Assembly (NCBI GenBank): GCA_038363925.1
Contig: JAQQWL010000011.1
Span: 4,836,001 to 4,900,000, forward strand
Direction of reading: 5' to 3'
DNA: 64,000 nucleotides
Source of the DNA: Apiospora phragmitis
Lineage: Eukaryota > Ascomycota > Sordariomycetes > Amphisphaeriales > Apiosporaceae
The notes under the pieces are model-generated. The model worked only from the letters and a program-made list of their open reading frames with translations, was not told the DNA's origin and did no database searches. Position numbers and translations under genes: made by a program. Within the stretch, counting starts at the first letter, position 1. Every line of letters begins with the position of its first letter. This document shows positions 57,749 through 64,000 of this stretch, one piece after another.

Positions 57749-60162
57749 GAGAGAGAGAGCGAGAGATTGTGTGCGGGCGAGCGTGTGCGTGTGCGTGTGC
57801 GTATGAGGATTGAGAGACAAGTCGGGCAGAATGGAAGCGAACGCAGAAGGAAAAGGACCGCTCTCCGGCCGCCACTTACAAGACAGAATCAGCCCTGAGC
57901 CCAATCCAACGTGTGTAAGCCCCGTCTTCGGGCAGGGGCGTGTCTATTTCCGAAATCTGGGGGTCCTCGGTACATTCCGAGGCCTGCTCGGGAAACGGGA
58001 GGGCACTATACTAGGCTACTAGACTGTCCGCTTGCGAGGGGGCTCGATTCCAGAGAGGAAGAAAGGATTGGAGCTTTCGCCGTCTTCTTCTTCTTCCTAC
58101 ATATTTGGGGCTGGAAGGCCTTGGGCTAAGACAGCCATCTCTCCTCTCTCCCGGATCGAACTCACTCTTCCAGACGCAGACACAGTCACGGTTGAGGGCT
58201 AGAGAATATGTTTGGGTTCACTTGAACATGGGCCTTATCGTTATCGTCCAATTACTATATGATCTCGGATTCTGATTGTAGATGTATGGAGCTTGGGGGA
58301 CGACCATGTACATACACCCTACGGGAACATGGTGGAAGTCAAGCTCGGTCTGTGCTGTTGCTCGTGGCTGCTCGGGAGATCCCTGTCGTCGTGTTTCAAG
58401 AGGGTCATGTGTGCAATTGCGAGCGGGTTGTTGGGTCGGGTTGCTTTGGAATGCTGTCGATGGCATACCTGGAAACGTGCTGTGTGGTCCCGTGGCGTGC
58501 CTGGCCTAACACTTGCCGCATTCCAGTGCTCGTTGAAGAATATGGCGAGGCTACTGCGCAGCTGATCTCAGCTCGACAAACAACCCAATCGTCGTCACCA
58601 GAGTGACTGTAAACCACTACGGGCAACATAACGCCGACCTGTATGATCATGTTCTCCTTCTGCTGCACGGCAGTAGTCCATACATGCATTCAGGGATGGG
58701 ATGGAGTAAGGGAGCACGTAACGAGCCTCTTGCCGCATACACTCAGGCTCAATTCTTGCATTTCAGCATGTAAGAGAAAGATAAAACGTGCAGAATTTCC
58801 ATGTTCGTGCACTTGGATCGGTGCCATTGCGCGATCGATGTCTGCCATCACCTGTCTCGTGGGATGCTTGGCAGCAGCAGCAGCAAATACAACTCCCATG
58901 TCTATCTATCCCTGTTCCTGATCCTCTGTTCCCGATACCAATCCTGATCCTGATCTTGACCCTGTTTGTCACCGCCCTGTTGCATGAACACACGGGTACT
59001 TGCATTAGCGTCGATGCCGGGGTGGCTGTTTGGACGTCGGTCGCACGCGGAATTGAGGCCTCTGTTCTCTCTTGGCCGGAGCTGCTCTCTCATGGAATGG
59101 CAGGTGGCACTACATGAAGCATATAACGAACGACACTACTGCTACTGACAGAATCACCATCGCATACTGTATCCACTGCGAGTGTGTAAACGGCATGTAG
59201 CTCGTGTGGTTGCGTCGTTGCTGCGTAGGCAAGCAAAGCATGTACGGAAATGTCGGAGGAATGTTGACATGTCACGGACACAGCTACATACACCTACGCC
59301 ACGGCATGGGCGCCGCATATATACGGAGAATTCTTAAACATCAGCCCGCCCTTCCCTACTGCTATTTCCATCATCTGCTTTCGGTTTTCTTCTTCTTCTT
59401 CATAATTTCCAATGAAACTTGTATATGCCACAGCGGATGGGGACTTACCCTCCCCTTTTGCTTCCTCAAGCTCAGGTCGGGATGTAGTACCGCCGCTCCA
59501 GCGAAACAGGGACAAAGATTTCGAAGAAGTCCATGTCCATCGAGTGAAGCTGGAGATTACCATTGGAAATAGTGCCAAGAATGAAGAGAAAAAGAAAAAC
59601 CAAACAGTCCCTTCCAAATCTCTTCGCCCTTGCTCGTTCATGCTTATGGCCCGAAATGTCTTGGAGCTCAGACCAATGGTTCGTGACGACTGGGCGGGAA
59701 GTACGACAGCTCATCTTCGGACAGACCGCCCCATCCCCAAGATCCCTGTCTACCTCCTAGAGTATCTCAAGTGCTGCCAGATAATAATACATGGACCGGT
59801 CCGATAAGTCCATACTTCCATGAGTGGTAGTGAGGATGATTCGACGCCACATATCAGCAGGTAGCCGCCCGACGAGGATGTACCAGAGCAAGGAAAGCCG
59901 GCTGGGAAAGCCCCCATCTCAAGCTGGTTTCCAACCTACATTGGGTATCTATTCCTATCTCACACCGAGGCCAGCGTGGCATCACTCCTGTCTCATCTGC
60001 GGGACAGAGGCCAGCCTGTGTTGAGGCAACCACGTGGCCGCCTAGGATGACGATGCAGAATGTAACAGGATCTAGAGGATATCGAGACGAAGCATATCAT
60101 GATTAGTTGACATTGGCAATGCCATATGATGATTCCTTCACGTTGCTGGAGTTGGTATAGCT
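55949..60162. other. 4.2-kb upstream region of the HMG gene, no supported gene
   Basis: Long spacer with a purine microsatellite (57,711-57,744) and a GTGTGC repeat. On the minus (sense) strand this reads as CT-rich, as in long fungal 5' leaders. Short frames have low-complexity products only. In 59,470-60,160 minus-strand frames contain some protein-like pieces (for example GRLPADMWRRIILTTTHGS near 59,825-59,870), possibly part of the broken gene described next. Confidence 0.45.
57711..57744. repeat. (AG)17 microsatellite
   Basis: Uninterrupted AG dinucleotide repeat within a 65-bp purine tract (57,700-57,766), followed by an imperfect GTGTGC repeat (57,782-57,803). It lies about 1.8 kb upstream of the HMG gene ATG. 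Confidence 0.95.
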
Positions 60163-60481
60163 CTATCTCCCCTTCGGTCCCAATGTCTCAAGTGACACAC
60201 ACTTGGAACGGTCCATCCCGATGGCGTAGGTATAGGTATCAAGTACCTGGCAGATTTTCTTCTTCTCCAGCCAAGGCTGTCTATTCGAGACTACTGGTAG
60301 ATCCTTGGGCGGTCTGGTCCTGGCTCCGTATTCTTCCCAGCAATACTTCTCAAGACTCTGGTTGCGATGTCAATGGAGCAAGTGGCATACGTCGGAACAT
60401 GTTGTCATTGCTGTTAGCGCTGCCATCGTCCAATGTCTTGGCAAGTGTTCTCCAATCTAGTATTTCCTGCAGCGGAACCAT
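60163..60481 (-). pseudogene. possible broken or unannotated gene, unidentified
   Basis: On the minus strand, ATG 60481 opens a frame (HMVPLQEILDWRTLAKTLDD, FRRMPLAPLTSQ) that meets a stop after 43 codons. A frame offset by one base takes over at about 60,362 and is strongly protein-like (SLEKYCWEEYGARTRPPKD, WLEKKKICQVLDTYTYAIG, DRSKCVSLETLGPKG). Removing one C from the CC at the junction would join them into about 112 aa. A further frame (IELYQLQQREGIIIW) could extend it past a GGGG run. No domain recognised. Could be a gene hit by base errors or a decaying relic; it sits about 240 bp downstream of the Zn2Cys6 gene. Confidence 0.3.
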
Positions 60482-60719
60482 ATGATTTTCTAATCATTCT
60501 GAGACCAGAGAACAAGCGGAACTCGATCCCAATGAGCCGCCCATGGTATACTCTACCGAACTCCAAGGGCTGGCAACGATACTGCGGCCCTCACCCAATC
60601 CCGACCGAACCAACCCAGTCCAAATTGCCGACCTCCAGGGAAAGCGAAAGCGCCGAACAGATAGAAAGCAAAATACCGAACCGGGAAGATCAAGAAACTA
60701 CATATGGCAAGGGAACGCA

Positions 60720-63533
60720 TCATCCGATGAACTCCGTGCTCAACAAGGTCTCCCAAGGTTGACCCGTTTCCCAAACCTTCAACATCAATTTTCGTGCATG
60801 ACGAACCTACACGTACCATTAGCCCAGCTCAGTCAGTGAAAAAGGGTGGGTATAATTCGATTCCCCCTTACCTGTGTCATCCCATGCGCCTCGCCCGTCT
60901 CAAATCGCTCGAGTATGAAAGCCCGCTGGGACTCCTCCAGCGCGTCGCAACCCGCCGTAAACGTGGGGAACAGCATGCTCTGCTCCGAAGTCCCGTGGCG
61001 CCGTATGCTATCAAAACACTCGATGATCTTCTTCACGCCCGTCTGAACATCCTCGGCCTCCGAGGGCCTACCCAGAATGCGGCGGTATATGTGGATCAGC
61101 CCAGCCCAGTGGAAGGCCTTGTTCGTGGCGGCGAGACCCACACGGCCCCATTTCTCCAGGTTGCCTTTCGTGTGAATGTGCTTGCAGGGCCGCGGGGGCT
61201 GGCTCATGCTTTCCTTGATGTCGGCTTCGAGCTTGAGGCCTTGCGCGGACGTCTCCGGGTCAGGTTTCCATCTTGCTGTACCATGATGCTGATGTTGCAG
61301 CGCGAGCCGCTCAGCATCACATTTCCGGGCCAAGTCGGCGATCTTGGCCAGCAAGTAAACGCAACGGGTCGTGAACCCCATGATGCAGTCGATCTCATCA
61401 TAGCCATCACTCCTGTCCTCTATCTCATAATCAAACATCCAGGCCGTGGAAGAATCCTTGGGGCCACCGCTCAGACTCCCTATTACGTCGAGATAGGCGG
61501 CCCAGCTCCAGAGGAATGAGCAGACGTTGTCTTGTCGGAAGTTCCCTTGGTAATGCAGACCGCCGGGCCGAGCTGTGATGAGCTCTCGCGCCAGACTTAG
61601 ATGTTTCTGCCACGGGATACTGTAGCCAAAGATTTTGGGCGATACAATCTCCAGCGACGCCAACATAATTGCACTTGCGAGGTTGGCGTCCGAGAAGTTC
61701 TTTCGCGGATCTGATAGGGCTTGCCGTAAAGTAGGAAAAATGTCGGTAACCCATGTCGCTATGCGAAGCTCTGGCTCCGGGTGCTTCAGAACGCGTGCTC
61801 TGTGGGAGGCTGTTTCTCGCGATGAGTAAGAGGAGATTATATGGGCTTCGGACCGTCCGTACCTGAGTATGCAAGTACCAGAGCTAGAAGGTCACCGTTC
61901 TTCACGGCCATCAGTGGCAAAGTGTTCCGAAATGGATTGGCTTGCGGGTCGTCATACGGCACAAGTACTGGGTGATGTTAGTAGACGTTCAACATGTATC
62001 ACGTTAGGCTACTATGTCTTATCATATATGGGTGTCTTTGAATCATAGAAGCAGTCTGTTGGGGAATTATCAGGGGGGAATAGTAGACTACCATACCTCT
62101 CGCAGTGTTGTTAATGAAGTGATGCTGTACATAAGTAATTAGTTCACTGGCCCACAGGCTGGCTATAGGCGTGACCAATAGGCTTACGAAGTACTATACG
62201 ATGTTGTCAGACCTTGTAGTGGATGAAAACGGAGACCCTGTTACTTACAAGGAGATTCATAGGGTTATTGAGAAGTCTAATAAACTGTGAGCATGCATGC
62301 GCGAGGCCTGGGCCAGAGGGGAGGTCCCTTACTTGGATGGTAGCGGCTCTAGGTGAGGAGGTATGTAGATGGAGACAGGTTTGTCGTAGTAACCTCCTGT
62401 CTTTTCCGTCGCATCATCCATATCAACGCCGAATCCGAACTCCGCTGCGAAGAGCTGATCCGTATCGAAGTCTCCGAAGGGCGTCTCCATCCTGTCGCGC
62501 TGGCTGAAAGGAGACTCCCCCGAGCTTATCGCGTTGCTGTCATCGTTCTTGCCGAGGTCCAGGTCAGGCAGACCCCGGTCGACGCCGTAGTACCTAGACT
62601 GACTCGACTGCGATGTATGTGTGTTAGAAGAATGCAGACTTGAAGGGCTGGCATAGTCATCCTGAGAGCCCTGTAGGCCGGGAGGGCCAGACAGCAGCGA
62701 ATGGACCGACATGCGCCTCATGTCAGGGGATGTCACCGATAGCCGGTCCGAGCGTTGAGCCTGGCTTGTGTCATCGTCGCTGTACGTAGATGCAGTGGTA
62801 GGCGTATCAGGTGACGAGGCCGAAGGGACTATGGGTAAGGCCCATTTGAACGGCGTCGGCCCCGTGTCTCTTGCGGAGGTCGGAGAAACGAGTGGCGCTT
62901 GATCAGCAGCAGATTCTGCGGCCGCCCTGCTGTCGAGCTTGATGCGTTTGCTTGAGCTCGGGCGTTGGTCCTCGGGCGGGCTCTGTGGTGTTGTGACAGA
63001 CGCTTCCCTGGCCGGAGCCGAGGTGGTGGCTTTCCCCTTCGCCGCCTCTGGAGGAGGCACCGGGGCTGCCACTGGCGCCCCCAGTGGCTCAATCTTTCGC
63101 CCACTAGTCGAGGCTGTCGCGGGAAACTGGTGCACCAACTTGAAGCCCTTGGCCGGGATGGAGGAAGAAGATGATGTTACGGGTGCCGAGGCAGGGTCGA
63201 CACCCTCGGGCTCCGGCCGCTTTCCCCGGCGGCCCTCCCAGTTCAACCTGATACTATAATCACAATGCTCACCGGCTCGTTGGCAGCTGGGTCCCGCATT
63301 AGTACCGATACCGTGACTGGGGTAAGTTCGGTCTTGTGTCCGGGGAGAGACTCACTTCAAGCAGCTCGGGTGTTCCTCCCCGCATTTGATCTTCCTGTTT
63401 TTGCAGGGCCTTGATAGCTGGTTAGTCACATCAACCCCAGAATTTATGATCGGCCAAGAAGAGCATCTGACCAGCACCCATTACGGCTCCTTCTTTTCGG
63501 TTCAGGCGCCCCAGGTTTCTTGGGCCGTGGCAT
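60720..63533 (-). CDS. Zn2Cys6 transcription factor with fungal_trans_2-type domain, nine exons
   Basis: DNA-binding regulator. Exons: 63472-63533, 63356-63409, 62333-63286, 62249-62276, 62188-62193, 62097-62124, 61863-61967, 60872-61809 and 60720-60806; total 2,262 nt, 753 aa, all junctions in phase. The zinc cluster is split by introns 1 and 2: Cys20, 23, 30, 37, 40 and 47 in the pattern CX2CX6CX6CX2CX6C, followed by DYSIRLNWEGRRGKR. Residues 60-350 are Ser/Pro-rich. The regulatory domain starts around LEPLPSKLLNNPMNLLYFHH, assembled from three tiny exons including a 6-nt one (TACTTC, Tyr-Phe). It continues through RVLVPYDDPQANPF, AYSASHRARVL and NLASAIMLASLEIVSP. The end, LSTEFIG, comes from the last spliced exon. 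This order is typical of the UGA3/ARG81-like group. Target genes unknown. Confidence 0.93.
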
Positions 63534-64000
63534 GTTGGGCCGGGAACGGGGTCCGGCAGACTGGTCCCGGAATTAGAATTGAAGCAAAACATCAGCCGTG
63601 TACCCTACGCTGACAGTAGCTTCATAGAGTAAAAGAATCCGATAATCGAAAAAAGGGCTACGAGTGTTGCCAAGGAAGCACAGCAAAGTTGATGCACCTA
63701 CTTTAAGTATGCCTTGACAAGGTCCCTAATCAAATGGTCATGCTCCCCAGAAAGAGAGACAGATAAGGTCGTTCGCTAGGCTGGCGGTTTCGGATTGCCG
63801 CTTCAGATACACGTGGGGCATGACTCGCGCACCTGATAGTACGGCACTAGACAACCAAGGACAACCAAGGACACCCAAGTGCTGATGCAGCCTTCCACGG
63901 TCCGGTTCCTTGGTGTCACCGAATCACGAACCCCCAACCAAGGCTGACAGGCCTGGCCTCCCCCGGACTATTACTACTACCACTAGAAAACCCCCATCAA
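63534..64000. other. promoter region of the Zn2Cys6 gene
   Basis: 0.47 kb to the window edge. Contains three tandem copies of GACAACCAAG (third imperfect, 63,849-63,878). No gene seen. Confidence 0.5.
63849..63878. repeat. 10-bp tandem repeat, three copies
   Basis: GACAACCAAG repeated twice exactly, then GACACCCAAG. Lies about 320 bp upstream of the Zn2Cys6 factor ATG. Too short to assign a function. Confidence 0.8.

Noticed and set aside
57660..57904. Ser/Leu-repeat small protein in the purine/pyrimidine tract
   Set aside because: Pure translation of the (AG)n microsatellite; low complexity only.

Overview
The window looks like a chromosome segment of a filamentous ascomycete (Pezizomycotina, probably Sordariomycetes). 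Genes are spaced by one to several kb, introns are short (about 53-130 nt) with GTRNGT donors and CTAAC/CTGAC branch points, and the gene families are fungal: Cch1, NimE-type cyclin B, an Ste11/FMF-1-like HMG protein, and a Zn2Cys6 factor with a fungal_trans_2 domain. No bacterial operons, CRISPR arrays, rRNA or convincing tRNA genes were seen.

Layout. 0-3 kb: a small mitochondrial-type membrane protein and a four-TM membrane protein (both minus). 6-7.7 kb: eIF2 gamma. 9.5-10.8 kb: mitochondrial ribosomal protein uL2m. 12.8-14.5 kb: B-type cyclin. 15.4-24 kb: a minus-strand block with a 206-aa unknown protein, a tandem pair of acidic paralogues of unknown function, a ferroportin-family transporter and a 97-aa conserved small protein. 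26.8-33.3 kb: Cch1 calcium channel. 36.4-39 kb: a DDT/WHIM-PHD chromatin protein. 39.7-40.8 kb: inorganic pyrophosphatase. 42-43.3 kb: Dus2 tRNA dihydrouridine synthase. 43.7-44.6 kb: F-box protein. 44.7-45.8 kb: DraRnl-type (Rnl5) RNA ligase. 47-48.5 kb: PP2A methylesterase Ppe1. 48.9-49.6 kb: GINS subunit Sld5. 50.1-50.4 kb: degenerate FMN-dependent hydroxyacid oxidase relic. 51-51.4 kb: mL53. 51.8-53.1 kb: Sec20 SNARE. 54-56 kb: HMG-box factor with a very long upstream region. 60.7-63.5 kb: nine-exon Zn2Cys6 factor containing a 6-nt micro-exon.

Most genes are unrelated housekeeping functions and no biosynthetic cluster is visible. The most striking global feature is that at least eight single-base frame breaks, nearly all in homopolymer runs, interrupt genes whose reading is otherwise well preserved (eIF2 gamma twice, Cch1 twice, ferroportin, pyrophosphatase, the HMG factor and the 206-aa gene). 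In the cases with countable exons, correcting one base per break makes the total coding length an exact multiple of three. The likely cause is sequencing or assembly error rather than biology, but it affects every automated gene model here. The most plausible undescribed biology is the tandem acidic-protein pair with shared promoter and 5' intron architecture, followed by the RNA ligase and the micro-exon.
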